Source: an uncultured Bartonella sp. (GTDB lineage: Bacteria > Pseudomonadota > Alphaproteobacteria > Rhizobiales > Rhizobiaceae). Taken from it: a stretch of 64,000 nt of DNA. Each line of letters begins with the position of its first letter. Position 1 is the first letter of the stretch. Below, one piece after another: positions 11,706 through 20,992 of the stretch. The notes beneath the pieces were generated by a model, which saw only the letters and a list, made by a program, of their open reading frames with translations, did no database searches and had not been told where the DNA came from. The stretch lies in contig CALYQL010000011.1 of assembly GCA_945285915.1 (NCBI GenBank), positions 1 to 64,000 on the forward strand, given 5' to 3'. The translations under genes were made by a program, and so were the position numbers.

Positions 11706-11721
11706 CAACTATATATAGTGG
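11706..11721. promoter_or_regulatory. Second NrdR-box-like palindrome
   Basis: CAACTATATATAGTGG carries the central palindrome CTATATATAG expected for an NrdR box. No partner box is visible at the usual spacing, and it is about 485 bases from the nrdJ start, so it may be a chance AT palindrome. Confidence 0.35.
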
Positions 11722-11931
11722 ATAGTATGAACAGGATTTATGTGAATTATGGGGAAGAAATAAATCTTCACTTTATTTTTTCTAATGACCGTGATCAGCA
11801 AATCTAAAAGTTGAATGAAAGTGAACAGCATTCAAATAAACTAATAAGATTATTAGAGAATGCGCAAAAAATTATCAGTCAAATATAATATGCCAATCTT
11901 TATATTGGACATTGGCTTTAGTGTAATTTCA

Positions 11932-12414
11932 TCAGTGCGGTTCAAAATTTAATAAAATTTCTTTTAATTGTGGTTCTGACACACGTTTTGCCGCTTCTTG
12001 TGGAGTTACCCACTCAAAGATACGCTGTCCCCGTTCCGGCCATTTTTTTTCCTGATGTGAATATAACACCGCAAAAACATCGACATTGAAATTTCCATTT
12101 TCGCCAGCAGGCATGTCATATTTATAATATTGATAGGAGCCGATAGAACTGGTTTCAACAATTCCACGAATGCCAGCTTCTTCGTAAGCTTCCCTGAGTG
12201 CTGCTTGTGCAAGGGTGCGTCCAGGCATAGGCCAGCCTTTTGGAATAATCCAACGCCCTGTTCCACGGCTGGTAATCAACAAGAATTCTACAGCGTCGTT
12301 TTTTAATCGGTATACAAGTGCACCAACTTGTAAAAACTGCGAACCATTAACGATAATTTTTTTATCGAGGGCGACGTTATTTACGATATTTTTCGGTGTT
12401 TCAGACATTTTCAC
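11932..12414 (-). CDS. NUDIX hydrolase
   Basis: A 160-residue NUDIX-fold hydrolase. The core REAYEEAG of the Nudix box is present after KGWPMPGRTLAQAAL, which gives the metal-binding Glu residues, while the first Glu of the canonical box is replaced. This WPMxG version resembles the diphosphoinositol-polyphosphate-type NUDIX proteins common in rhizobia, so a nucleoside- or inositol-diphosphate-linked substrate is likely but not identified. The ATG at 12412-12414 has GAGGGTGA just upstream on the minus strand. It lies 106 bases downstream of the monooxygenase gene, with a strong 13-bp hairpin between them. Confidence 0.85.
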   Translation of the reverse strand: MKMSETPKNIVNNVALDKKIIVNGSQFLQVGALVYRLKNDAVEFLLITSRGTGRWIIPKGWPMPGRTLAQAALREAYEEAGIRGIVETSSIGSYQYYKYDMPAGENGNFNVDVFAVLYSHQEKKWPERGQRIFEWVTPQEAAKRVSEPQLKEILLNFEPH

Positions 12415-12427
12415 CCTCGCTTTATAT

Positions 12428-12457
12428 TTTCACCGCGTATCATTATACGCGGTGAAA
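12428..12457. repeat. 13-bp perfect inverted repeat before the NUDIX gene
   Basis: TTTCACCGCGTAT (12428-12440) and ATACGCGGTGAAA (12445-12457) pair perfectly around a 4-base loop. It ends 14 bases upstream of the NUDIX start codon. There is no clear T run on either side, so it may be an operator or a transcript-end stem rather than a standard terminator. Confidence 0.6.
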
Positions 12458-12520
12458 TGTTCATTAAATTTATTTATATCGTTTATTGGGCTACCATCAA
12501 AAAGGCTTATCGCCCAATAA

Positions 12521-13756
12521 TTATGCGTTAGTCTTTTTACATTGTGGAATAAATGACTTTACGGCTGATCTTAAGCCATTGCCGGGATGCATACCTTCCC
12601 GCATAAAAAAGTTTCGGAGAGGAGAAAAATTTCTCAACAATTCCAAACCGACACTTCTAACAATTTGCGCCGGTAATAAATTGGAAAGTAAAGCACGGTT
12701 GAGGGCATGAACAGATCCAGTGCGCATCCAGATGTCAGGTTTTCTGAGGCGATTATAAGCAGAAATGACAGTCATATCGCCACAGTCTCCAGTGCTTTTT
12801 TCAATTGCATCAACCAGATTTGTTGCGTCGCGAACACCAAGATTAAGCCCTTGAGCGCCAATCGGTGGAAAAACATGGGCGGCTTCACCGATCAAGATAG
12901 TACGGTTGGCAGCGAAACTTTTTGGCACAATACCAGATAATGGCCAGCCTTGCGCAGGTGTTTTAACTTCCACCTTGCCGAGCATTGATTGCATTTGCCG
13001 TTCAATCGCTTCTGAAAGTCCCTTAGGCCCCATACCGAGGAGTTGATTGGCGCGCTCTGGATTTGCCACCCATACAAGGCTCGATTCATTGCCCGGTAAT
13101 GGAACCTGCGTAAATGGTCCATCTTCTGTATGAAATTCTGTTGAGATATTTTTATGTGGCAGATCATGAGAGAAGCTAAGAATAACGGCCGTTTGTGGGT
13201 ATTTCCATTGACGTGATTCAATACCGGCCGCTTTTCTTGCTTCGGACGCACGACCATCTGCAGCAACAACCAATGATGTTTCGATAACGGATTGGTCTTC
13301 CAGTGTTATTTCAACATAGTTGGTATGATGCTTGTATGACGTTGCAGACAGCGGCACTTTTTTTATCAATTTGCAATTATCCACAGCCTCGGCAATCGCA
13401 TTATTCAACGCGATATTGGGCATATTATAACCAAAGGCCAATTCGCCAATTTCTGAAGAATGAAAGTTTACAACAGGACTGCGTACGAGCCGTTTGGTGC
13501 CGTCAACGATACGCATTGTGGAAAGAGCTGCTGCGTGTGGTTTTAAATTTTCCCAAATATTTAATAATTTTAGCACCTCTATCGCTGGCATCATAAGAGC
13601 CGTAGTGCGCAGATCATTGCTGTTTGTCTCTGGTCCTACTAAAATAGACGAGTGTCCTTTATTGGCGAGAGCAAGTGCCGCCAACATACCAGCCGGCCCC
13701 GCACCGATTATCGCAATTGATGTCTTTTCCCTATTTGCTGGAGTTGCCATCGCCAA
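12521..13756 (-). CDS. UbiH/UbiF/VisC/COQ6-family FAD monooxygenase
   Basis: A 411-residue flavoprotein hydroxylase, likely acting on the ubiquinone ring. The N-terminal dinucleotide motif GAGPAGMLAALALANKG lies at about residues 17-33. The mid-protein motif LVVAADGRASEARKAAGI is the second FAD/NADPH signature, and GEAAHVFPPIGAQGLNLGVR near residue 290 is the third FAD motif typical of the UbiH/COQ6 group. Which ring position it modifies cannot be read from the sequence. It is divergent from the phosphatidylcholine synthase gene (137-base gap). An inverted repeat TTATTGGGC/GCCCAATAA (12483-12491 and 12512-12520) directly follows its stop. Confidence 0.87.
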   Translation of the reverse strand: MAMATPANREKTSIAIIGAGPAGMLAALALANKGHSSILVGPETNSNDLRTTALMMPAIEVLKLLNIWENLKPHAAALSTMRIVDGTKRLVRSPVVNFHSSEIGELAFGYNMPNIALNNAIAEAVDNCKLIKKVPLSATSYKHHTNYVEITLEDQSVIETSLVVAADGRASEARKAAGIESRQWKYPQTAVILSFSHDLPHKNISTEFHTEDGPFTQVPLPGNESSLVWVANPERANQLLGMGPKGLSEAIERQMQSMLGKVEVKTPAQGWPLSGIVPKSFAANRTILIGEAAHVFPPIGAQGLNLGVRDATNLVDAIEKSTGDCGDMTVISAYNRLRKPDIWMRTGSVHALNRALLSNLLPAQIVRSVGLELLRNFSPLRNFFMREGMHPGNGLRSAVKSFIPQCKKTNA

Positions 13757-13893
13757 TCCTTCCTGTAAATTTGTATGTCTATGTGAGACAAAATCACATA
13801 AAAGTTATAACTTCAATATGTCGTCATTGTTACCAGATGCAATCATGTTCATTAATTTTTTGTGGTCAACAGTGGAAAAAAGCGTGAATTTAT

Positions 13894-14706
13894 ATGTCAA
13901 ACAGTGATAAACCGACACAAAAGAGGGGTGGTGCCGATTTGAAACATGATATCGCCGAAAAAATAAAAAGCGGTGCTGAGCGCTTACGCCATAAAAAAGT
14001 TACCATGCCGCAAGCTAGGGCTTTTTCCGTTCATCTGTTAACAGCGTCGGGCTCGTTTCTGGCTTTTCTATCATTGGTTGCAGCATCGGAAAAACAATGG
14101 ACGGCGATGTTCGGCTGGCTTGGCTTGGCTTTGCTGGTTGATGGTATAGATGGTCCAATTGCGAGAAAATTAGAAGTGAAATACGTTTTGCCGACATGGT
14201 CGGGAGAATTGTTGGATAATATTATAGACTATGTAACATATGTTTTGATACCGGCTTTTGCTCTTTATCAAAGTGGCTTTATGGGTGAGGGGTTATCATT
14301 TCTTTCTGGCGCATTAATTGTTGTTTCATCGGCAATTTATTACGCAGATACTGGCATGAAAACAAAAGAAAATTTTTTCAAAGGTTTTCCTGTCGTGTGG
14401 AATATGCTGATATTTACGCTCTTTATTGTTAAACCGGGCGAATGGACGGCTTTTAGTATCGTTGTGATATCGGCGATTATTTCATTCTTGCCAATTTATT
14501 TTCTTCATCCAGTGCGCGTTGTTCGGTTGCGTCCGCTCAATCTTACAGTTTTTTTGCTGTGGTGTATATTTGGTGTTGTAGGCATTTATTACAAGCTTGA
14601 CGCGCCTTTTTGGGTTAAGGTGGGTATGTCTGTAACTGGCATCTATATTTATGTGATCGGGGCAATTATGCAGTTATTTCCCCGTCTCGGTGTGCGCCAA
14701 AATTGA
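13894..14706 (+). CDS. pcs: Phosphatidylcholine synthase
   Basis: Condenses CDP-diacylglycerol with choline to form phosphatidylcholine in one step, a route used by many rhizobia and Brucella. The 270-residue membrane protein shows the modified CDP-alcohol phosphotransferase motif: DGIDGPIAR at about residues 87-95, then G, ELLDNIID with the two catalytic Asp. About seven or eight hydrophobic helices are visible, and the motif HPVRVVRLRPLN near residue 204 is typical of Pcs. The N-terminal 40 residues are charged and cytoplasmic. The gene stands alone and divergent from the monooxygenase. It depends on imported choline, but no choline transporter is in view. Confidence 0.93.
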   Translation: MSNSDKPTQKRGGADLKHDIAEKIKSGAERLRHKKVTMPQARAFSVHLLTASGSFLAFLSLVAASEKQWTAMFGWLGLALLVDGIDGPIARKLEVKYVLPTWSGELLDNIIDYVTYVLIPAFALYQSGFMGEGLSFLSGALIVVSSAIYYADTGMKTKENFFKGFPVVWNMLIFTLFIVKPGEWTAFSIVVISAIISFLPIYFLHPVRVVRLRPLNLTVFLLWCIFGVVGIYYKLDAPFWVKVGMSVTGIYIYVIGAIMQLFPRLGVRQN

Positions 14707-14844
14707 ACAAGAAAATGGCTAAAACAAATATAGGTTGTTAAATGTTGGGTCTAGATGACTGAACAAAGCGCAAGACAGATTGCAATTTCACATTGTAATG
14801 TTTTAAAGGTGTTTAATCTTTGGTGGTCCTAAGGAGTTTGGACA

Positions 14845-15894
14845 ATGCAGCTTGATTTTGGCGGTGGAAAAGATATTTCTTTTTTTAAAGAAGGTCGTAC
14901 TGGCATTGTTCGGCTTACGCGTCCTAAAGTATTGAATGCTCTTAATGGAAAAATGGTGAAAGCGCTTAATAAGGCACTTCACAGTTGGGAAACTGATGAT
15001 GATGTTTTATGTGTCTTAATTGAGGGCGAGGGACGCGCTTTTTGTTCGGGTGGAGATATTGTTGCGGCCTATAAATCAGGCAAAGCAGGCAAACCCGATT
15101 ATCATTATTTTACTGAAGAATATAGGCTCAACGCTTATATTGGTGAATTTCCAAAACCCTATATCGCTATTCTTGATGGAATTTGCATGGGTGGTGGTGC
15201 TGGAATATCAGTTCATGGTTCGCATCGCATAGTCACAGAAAATACTGTTTTTTCCATGCCGGAAAGCTCTATAGGTTTTTTCCCGGATGTCGGGGCAGGT
15301 GAATTTTTACCAAGATTGAGTGATAATTTTGGCATTTATCTTGCTTTGACTGGGGAACACTTGAAATGGGGTGACTGTTTGCAGACAGGATTGGCGACAC
15401 ATGCTGTTTCGCAAGATAATCTTGAAAATCTACGTCAGAGTATTATCGAGCTAGGCAATCCGCGCCCAGCGTTGGAACAATATACGCTGGAAGTGAATTA
15501 CGAGACAAGTGCAGAAGTACGCATTCTGATAACAGAGTGCTTTGGCAAACCTACTTTGGAAGACTGCATAGCCGCTTTGCAGCAAAAGGCCGGTGACGGT
15601 AATAATTTCGCTCAAAGCTGTTTGGATAAACTTTCATTACGGTCACCAACCAGTTTGAAAGTGATTTGGCGGGCTATGTCTATGTGTAAACCATTGGGGC
15701 TTAGTGATTGTCTGAAGCTTGAAAATAGAATTGCCCACCATATGATGGATAATCATGATTTTTATGAAGGTGTGCGGGCAGCCCTTATTGATAAGGATCG
15801 CACCCCAAAATGGCAGCCAGACAAGTTGGAAAATGTCACGGAAGAAATAGTAGACTCCTATTTTCAACCAGTTGATAACGAGTTGGTTATTTAA
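14845..15894 (+). CDS. Enoyl-CoA hydratase/isomerase family protein, probable 3-hydroxyisobutyryl-CoA hydrolase
   Basis: A 349-residue crotonase-fold enzyme. Its length and the C-terminal extension of about 100 residues match the 3-hydroxyisobutyryl-CoA hydrolase subgroup (valine catabolism) rather than the shorter hydratases of about 260 residues. Oxyanion-hole motifs are GRAFCSGGDIVA near residue 70 and ILDGICMGGGAGIS near 112. The PESSIGFFPDVGAGEFL stretch near 140 carries the Glu and Asp expected of the hydrolase group. The start at 14845 has AAGGAG 8 bases upstream. Its last base is shared with the next ATG (TAATG). The substrate assignment is family-level inference. Confidence 0.83.
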   Translation: MQLDFGGGKDISFFKEGRTGIVRLTRPKVLNALNGKMVKALNKALHSWETDDDVLCVLIEGEGRAFCSGGDIVAAYKSGKAGKPDYHYFTEEYRLNAYIGEFPKPYIAILDGICMGGGAGISVHGSHRIVTENTVFSMPESSIGFFPDVGAGEFLPRLSDNFGIYLALTGEHLKWGDCLQTGLATHAVSQDNLENLRQSIIELGNPRPALEQYTLEVNYETSAEVRILITECFGKPTLEDCIAALQQKAGDGNNFAQSCLDKLSLRSPTSLKVIWRAMSMCKPLGLSDCLKLENRIAHHMMDNHDFYEGVRAALIDKDRTPKWQPDKLENVTEEIVDSYFQPVDNELVI

Positions 15895-16325
15895 TGGTCA
15901 AGCACATAAGGCAATTAAGAAGAATAGACCCTATTTTAATGGGATATTGGATTTATTTGCGTTTTTTGGCTGTAATATGTCTGGGTATGGGTACTTGTTA
16001 TTGGATCCGCCTTGTTGGCATCTTTCCCGGTGAACTTTGGAGAATAGACCATATGCCATGGCAATGGCAGGTTTTAACGGGAATATTTTGTGTGCTTTAT
16101 CCTATAGCATCGTTAGGCCTATGGATGTTATCGCCGTGGGGGATCGTTTTATGGATTGTAGCCGCGATAACTGAAACTTTGGCATTTACTTTTTATCATT
16201 CTTATTTTGGCTATATGCCCCTTATAGCACTTTTGCATTGTTTGCTTATTTTATTATTCATACTGTTTCAGGTGGTAATGTTTTTGAAGAAACGGCACAA
16301 AGTAGTTGCTATTACAGAATATTAA
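15894..16325 (+). CDS. DUF6163-type small membrane protein
   Basis: A 143-residue integral membrane protein with four hydrophobic helices (about residues 20-45, 57-80, 82-102 and 108-132). It matches my memory of the rhizobial DUF6163 family, which is often found after an enoyl-CoA hydratase gene, as here. The start codon shares one base with the preceding stop, so translation is coupled. No catalytic or binding residues are recognisable, and its function is unknown. Confidence 0.75.
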   Translation: MVKHIRQLRRIDPILMGYWIYLRFLAVICLGMGTCYWIRLVGIFPGELWRIDHMPWQWQVLTGIFCVLYPIASLGLWMLSPWGIVLWIVAAITETLAFTFYHSYFGYMPLIALLHCLLILLFILFQVVMFLKKRHKVVAITEY

Positions 16326-16485
16326 CACGTATTGTTAAAAATACTATGCTAGGGCATGGTTTGTGTGGCATAATATAAATATTAATTTGGGTTATTGATA
16401 AATAATAGCACTATATAAAACGGATCAAATGTTTCTATCAATCTAGAACCATGGTCTGATAGTAATGTGCTTGAAAGATAATAAA

Positions 16486-17784
16486 ATGACAAAAAAGAAC
16501 GTGCAATCTAACGGAAATCGTTATGTCGGGCGCAGGCTATTTTTGAAGTCGTTGGCGTCATTAACTGCTGTTGCATACGCCATGCCAGCAATTGCTAGGT
16601 CATCTGGACAAACTCTGTTGGCTCAAAATGGTAGAGGTCGCTGGGATGACCAGTTTGATTCTGGTGCTTCTGGTGGTGCTCGTGTTGCTTCCAATCAGCC
16701 CGTTCTTAGTTTTCAAACGGTGTCTTTCACCCAAAAGTCTATTTCTGAATATGAGCAGATTGTTAATCGTGGTGGGTGGAATAGAGTTCCAACACAACAA
16801 GGCAAATTGCAAATAGGTGTTTCGCACCCAGCTGTCGTGGCACTGCGCCAAAGATTGGCTGCATCGGGTGACCTTTCCTCTAATGCTGGTATGTCGTCAG
16901 AAGCTTTTGATACCTATGTTGACGCTGCTGTAAAACGTTTTCAATTGCGCCATGGCTTGCCTGCTGATGGTGTAACAGGTGAAGCGACCTACAAATGTCT
17001 GAATGTTGATGCCCAGACACGTCTTAACCAATTGCGTACAAATGTTGTCCGTTTGACACCAAAGGCAGAAATGGTGTCAAAAGAAGAACGGTTTGTGATG
17101 GTCAATATTCCAGCTGCGCAGATTGAAGCGGTGGAAAATGGTGTTGTTGCACAACGGCATACGGCCGTGGTCGGCAAAATTGATCGTCAAACACCTTTGC
17201 TTGATTCAAAGATTAGCCAAATTATTCTTAATCCATTTTGGACTGTGCCTAAATCCATTATCCGTAAAGACATTATTCCTCTTATGCAGAAGAATCCAAA
17301 TTACCTTGCGGATAATAATATCCATATATTTGATGGCAAAGGCGAAGAAGTATCGCCACAAAGCGTCAACTGGAACAGCGATGAAGCGGTTGGTCTAATG
17401 TTCCGGCAAGATCCGGGTAAGATTAATGCCATGTCTTCTACTAAGATCAATTTTGCCAATCCATATTCGGTTTATATGCATGATACGCCGCAACAGACAC
17501 TATTTAACAGTCTTATGCGGTTTGACTCATCAGGTTGTATCCGTATTCAGAATATTCGCGATCTAAACCAATGGATTTTGAAAAATACCCCAGGTTGGGA
17601 TCGTGCCCATATGGAAGAAGTCATTCAATCGCGTAAAAACACGCCAATTAATATACCGGATCCTATCCCATTGCATTTTGTATATATTTCGGCTTGGTCA
17701 ACTGGTGATGGTGTTGTTCAATTTCGTGATGATATTTATCATATGGACGGGTCATCAGAATTGGCTTTGGATACAGCAAATTAA
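16486..17784 (+). CDS. Tat-exported L,D-transpeptidase with peptidoglycan-binding domain
   Basis: Forms 3-3 cross-links in peptidoglycan or links other proteins to it, in the periplasm. The N-terminal GRRLFLKSLASL is a twin-arginine signal followed by a hydrophobic run and ARS cleavage region. A PG_binding_1 domain follows (QLRHGLPADGVTGEATYKCL), then a YkuD catalytic domain with the HDTP box and SSGCIRIQN. The nucleophile is Cys351 counted from this start. Its length fits the long YcbB/LdtD-like group. I prefer the ATG at 16486 over the in-frame ATG at 16465, because the shorter form puts the twin Arg nearer the N-terminus and has GAAAG upstream. A strong terminator follows at 17822. Confidence 0.9.
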   Translation: MTKKNVQSNGNRYVGRRLFLKSLASLTAVAYAMPAIARSSGQTLLAQNGRGRWDDQFDSGASGGARVASNQPVLSFQTVSFTQKSISEYEQIVNRGGWNRVPTQQGKLQIGVSHPAVVALRQRLAASGDLSSNAGMSSEAFDTYVDAAVKRFQLRHGLPADGVTGEATYKCLNVDAQTRLNQLRTNVVRLTPKAEMVSKEERFVMVNIPAAQIEAVENGVVAQRHTAVVGKIDRQTPLLDSKISQIILNPFWTVPKSIIRKDIIPLMQKNPNYLADNNIHIFDGKGEEVSPQSVNWNSDEAVGLMFRQDPGKINAMSSTKINFANPYSVYMHDTPQQTLFNSLMRFDSSGCIRIQNIRDLNQWILKNTPGWDRAHMEEVIQSRKNTPINIPDPIPLHFVYISAWSTGDGVVQFRDDIYHMDGSSELALDTAN

Positions 17785-17821
17785 GTTTGATATTGCTGGT
17801 TATTATTTCTTCAACATTATG

Positions 17822-17848
17822 AAAAACCGCCGAAATGGCGGTTTTTTT
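17822..17848 (+). terminator. Terminator of the L,D-transpeptidase gene
   Basis: A 10-bp perfect stem, AAAAACCGCC (17822-17831) with GGCGGTTTTT (17837-17846), a 5-base loop and a further T run. Confidence 0.92.
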
Positions 17849-17920
17849 GTTTATTTTAAGGGGTTAGTTACACCTTTTCATTTATCTGGAAAAAGAAGAA
17901 TCGATTTTAGATGAACAGGA

Positions 17921-19723
17921 ATGATAAGTAGAACAAAGTCATCATCCGTTTTTATGTATTTTTTGCCGCAAAATATATTGATGATTTTGCTGTCTGTTCT
18001 GATATGCGCAACTTTTTTCTGGATTATCTGCCTATCTTATCCATCTGTTTTTATTGCAAAAACCGAATCTTTACTGGTTGATGGTCATGGCAATCCCATA
18101 GCAGAGCCAGAACGGGATAACGCGGCGGCCATCCTGTTGTCAAAATCTGTTTATAAAGAATTGGCCAATAGGTTAGTTGGAGAAGGAGTTTATCTGTCAG
18201 AACCGGATTTTTATCGTTCTGCCAGTATAATTGCAAAAGAAAATAGCTTCTCACTTTCTTTCACAGCAGACAATAAAAGAGTGGCAAAAGACACAGTCAC
18301 ACATTGGGTAGAGATTTTTCGTCAACGTGTTTTGAATGTTGTTGCCAATAAACAGAATTTAGGCTTGGCTGAAGAGCAAAAACGGCGTGACAAGGCAATA
18401 ACTGCTGCAGCAAGCGATTTTAAGGCCTCGTTAAAAGAGCTGTTTAACACGAACTCCCAGAACACCACAGACACGGGTTTATATTCCAAATTTTTTGACG
18501 CTGTTAATAACCACATTGCCTATGAAACGCGTATTCAGGCCTTGGAAGAGGTATTGCATAAACAACAATCGCCCTTGGTTCTTGAATTTATTGCGCATGA
18601 TCCTGCCGTTTCGCAACTATCCGACCAATTAAATAAGATAAAAACACAACGAGCTTATTTGCAAAGTCAGCTTGGTGAAAAGCACCCACAAATCAAGGCG
18701 GTTATTGCGGAAGAGAAGGCGATAGATAAGGCGCTTTCGGATAAAATAGCTCTGACAATCAACCAACTCTATCTTAATGCCCAAATGGCACAGACAATGC
18801 AAGATAGCTTATATAAGGAATTATTGGGTGAAAATACGACAGAAGTAAGTGCATTGGATAATGCATTTGCGAATTTCGAACGCCAACTCAAAAAAAGCTG
18901 GGTAGAGTATGATCAAACCTATTTGCGCCTAACCACAAATTCCCCAACAGTATTTTTTGTTCAAGCTCGTCCCATTCAGGTTGAAAAATCCAGTCTCTCA
19001 AAACAGTTATCTTATCTTGTTGTTTTTGCTTTTGTATTAGGGTTATGTATATTTTGGGCTTTGGTGCTGTTTATCGAGAAAAGCATTATTAGCAACAGGG
19101 CGGCAAATACTAAATTATCTCCCTGTGACCAATCACAATCAAATGTAGAACAAGATGTTTCCGAACAAAGTGTTGTTGCAACACATAGAGATAAGAAACA
19201 GACATTTGATGATTTAATTCAATCGCTAGAACATAGTTCAGCGAAAAGAGTTATAGTCGCAGGTCACTATGCTGCACAGATTGCTGCACGGATTGGCATA
19301 GTTTTTGAAAAAAATAAAAATAAAGTTTTGCTTATTGATATCTCAGCCAGCCAGATAGGAAGCTTAATTGGACCACATCGTGGTTTTACCGATGTTTTAA
19401 CCGGCGACGCAGCAATTCAAGAGGTTATCTATAAAGACTACGATACAGGTATCGATATTTTACCCCAAGGACTTGCAAGTGCCATGAGGGCAAGAGATTT
19501 TTCAAAGGATATTAGTCAACTTGTTGATACGATAACAGAGCAATATGACATGGTTCTCTTTGCCATGTCGACACCACCAAGCTATGGATTGAATGAGATC
19601 GTTAAGCTCTGTGATTGTACGGTTGTTTGTGCTTTAAATGACAATGAGCAAACAACATGGCAAACAGCTTTTAACGCATTGGATATGCCTCATACGACAC
19701 CACTTTATAAGGTCTCATTTTAA
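17921..19723 (+). CDS. Wzc/GumC-like chain-length protein with degenerate kinase domain
   Basis: A 600-residue inner-membrane protein of the polysaccharide co-polymerase type. A first membrane helix (about residues 15-38) is followed by a Wzz-like periplasmic region with coiled-coil stretches (about 40-365), a second helix (about 365-390) and a cytoplasmic domain (about 430-600) that keeps the fold of a BY-kinase/CpsD ATPase. The nucleotide-binding residues are missing. Where Walker A should be it reads VAGHYAAQIAARIG; the Walker A' region reads LLIDISASQIGSLIG; the Walker B region reads MVLFAMSTPPS. No Tyr-rich tail is seen. It is therefore probably not an active tyrosine kinase. No glycosyltransferase or Wzx/Wzy genes lie nearby. 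The start at 17921 has ACAGGA close upstream. Confidence 0.72.
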   Translation: MISRTKSSSVFMYFLPQNILMILLSVLICATFFWIICLSYPSVFIAKTESLLVDGHGNPIAEPERDNAAAILLSKSVYKELANRLVGEGVYLSEPDFYRSASIIAKENSFSLSFTADNKRVAKDTVTHWVEIFRQRVLNVVANKQNLGLAEEQKRRDKAITAAASDFKASLKELFNTNSQNTTDTGLYSKFFDAVNNHIAYETRIQALEEVLHKQQSPLVLEFIAHDPAVSQLSDQLNKIKTQRAYLQSQLGEKHPQIKAVIAEEKAIDKALSDKIALTINQLYLNAQMAQTMQDSLYKELLGENTTEVSALDNAFANFERQLKKSWVEYDQTYLRLTTNSPTVFFVQARPIQVEKSSLSKQLSYLVVFAFVLGLCIFWALVLFIEKSIISNRAANTKLSPCDQSQSNVEQDVSEQSVVATHRDKKQTFDDLIQSLEHSSAKRVIVAGHYAAQIAARIGIVFEKNKNKVLLIDISASQIGSLIGPHRGFTDVLTGDAAIQEVIYKDYDTGIDILPQGLASAMRARDFSKDISQLVDTITEQYDMVLFAMSTPPSYGLNEIVKLCDCTVVCALNDNEQTTWQTAFNALDMPHTTPLYKVSF

Positions 19724-19843
19724 CAAGAAAATTGTTTAACGCGACGGCTTGTCGCGGCTAATGGTCTTGTAATCTATCCTGCATTGCTGCACGAATAAGA
19801 CAGTTAATCTTAGGTTCGATATATTGGTTGAAAGCTTTTCAAT

Positions 19844-20938
19844 ATGACTAGCATTGCTATTGAGGATGACACATCGCTTACGCCGCAACAAATGCGTAAT
19901 CGTAATATGATACAAAAGTGGCTCTATGTTGTTTTGCTGTTATGTTTAACAATTGTTATTGTCGGTGGGGCGACACGTATGACCGGCTCGGGACTATCCA
20001 TTACCGAATGGAAACCGGTGCATGGCGTTATTCCACCAATCGGACAAGAGCAATGGCAAGACGAATTTGAAAAATATCAACAAATTGCACAATACAAGCT
20101 TGTCAATCAGGGAATGACTCTTGAGCAGTTTAAAGGGATTTTCTGGTGGGAGTGGGCACACCGTTTATTGGCGCGCCTTGTTGGTGTTATAGCATTATTC
20201 GGACTTATCTGGTTTTGGGCAACAAAACGCATTGAAAAAAATATTCTACCGCAATTGATAGCAGTCCCGGTTTTAATCGGTATTCAAGGGGCTATTGGCT
20301 GGTGGATGGTTGCATCTGGACTTGGTGCAAGTGATTTAACAAGTGTTAGCCAATATAGACTAGCAATCCATCTGGTTACAGCTTGTATCGTTGTAATATT
20401 TGTTACCTATGTATCGCGTGGTTTAGCTGACTATACAGAAAAGCCTGCTAATCGCAGTATCCAGCGTTTTGCCGGCTGGTTGGTGTTTATGACCTTGTTT
20501 CAAATCTATTTAGGTGCGCTTGTTGCAGGTCTTCATGCTGGCAAGGTCTATAACACTTGGCCACTTATGGATGGACAATTGATTCCAGATGGTTTGTTGA
20601 TTGATAATCCAGCATGGCGTAATCTTTTTGAAAATCGTCTAACAGTACAATTCGTTCATAGATGTTTTGCTTATGCACTGCTAATTGCTGCGTTGATACA
20701 TGCATTCAGTGTTGAAAGATTGGCATCTGGAACAACACACGCACGGCGTGCCATGTGGTTGCTTATTCTGATTTTAATACAAGCATTGTTTGGTATAATT
20801 ACTCTATTAACAGAGGTGCCGATAAGCTGGGGATTGATCCATCAGGCATTTGCTTTGTTTGTTCTCTGTTTTGCTGTTGCGCATTGGCGTGCAACAAAGG
20901 GTGCTTACCCTGTTATCAATCATCATAAGATAAGTTAA
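19844..20938 (+). CDS. ctaA: Heme A synthase
   Basis: Oxidises the C8 methyl of heme O to give heme A for cytochrome oxidase. The 364-residue protein has eight hydrophobic helices in two four-helix halves. Family signatures include [19 protein letters not shown] near residue 41, [12 protein letters not shown] near 103, and conserved His in FVHRCFAY and LIHQAFALF, which are the expected heme ligands. Length and sequence fit the alphaproteobacterial type 2 CtaA lacking the Cys pair. No cytochrome oxidase subunit gene is in the window. It converges on argC with a hairpin in between. Confidence 0.95.
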   Translation: MTSIAIEDDTSLTPQQMRNRNMIQKWLYVVLLLCLTIVIVGGATRMTGSGLSITEWKPVHGVIPPIGQEQWQDEFEKYQQIAQYKLVNQGMTLEQFKGIFWWEWAHRLLARLVGVIALFGLIWFWATKRIEKNILPQLIAVPVLIGIQGAIGWWMVASGLGASDLTSVSQYRLAIHLVTACIVVIFVTYVSRGLADYTEKPANRSIQRFAGWLVFMTLFQIYLGALVAGLHAGKVYNTWPLMDGQLIPDGLLIDNPAWRNLFENRLTVQFVHRCFAYALLIAALIHAFSVERLASGTTHARRAMWLLILILIQALFGIITLLTEVPISWGLIHQAFALFVLCFAVAHWRATKGAYPVINHHKIS

Positions 20939-20967
20939 TTTTCATAAAACTCATCTTATAGGGCAGG

Positions 20968-20989
20968 GAAGGTGGTGCAGACCACCTTC
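20968..20989. terminator. Probable bidirectional terminator between ctaA and argC
   Basis: GAAGGTGGT (20968-20976) pairs with ACCACCTTC (20981-20989) around a GCAG loop, between the converging ends of ctaA and argC. The following T run is poor (TCATTATTT on the plus side), so its strength is uncertain. Confidence 0.6.
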
Positions 20990-20992
20990 TCA

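Larger units (their letters stand above)
11236..11931. other. Long upstream region of nrdJ
   Basis: About 700 bases between the stop of the NUDIX gene and the start of nrdJ, both on the minus strand. It holds two NrdR-box-like sites and a weaker partner (annotated separately). A weak hairpin (GCCAAT at 11892-11897 with ATTGGC at 11911-11916) just past the NUDIX stop may act as its terminator. The only open frame noticed is a 26-codon one at 11727-11807 (+) without a good ribosome site, which I do not call a gene. I looked for the B12-box core of a cobalamin riboswitch on the minus strand and did not see it. Confidence 0.5.

Noticed and set aside
11727-11807. 26-codon open frame just after an NrdR-box-like palindrome
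   Set aside because: No ribosome site, no recognisable product, and the length is within chance in this AT-rich stretch.
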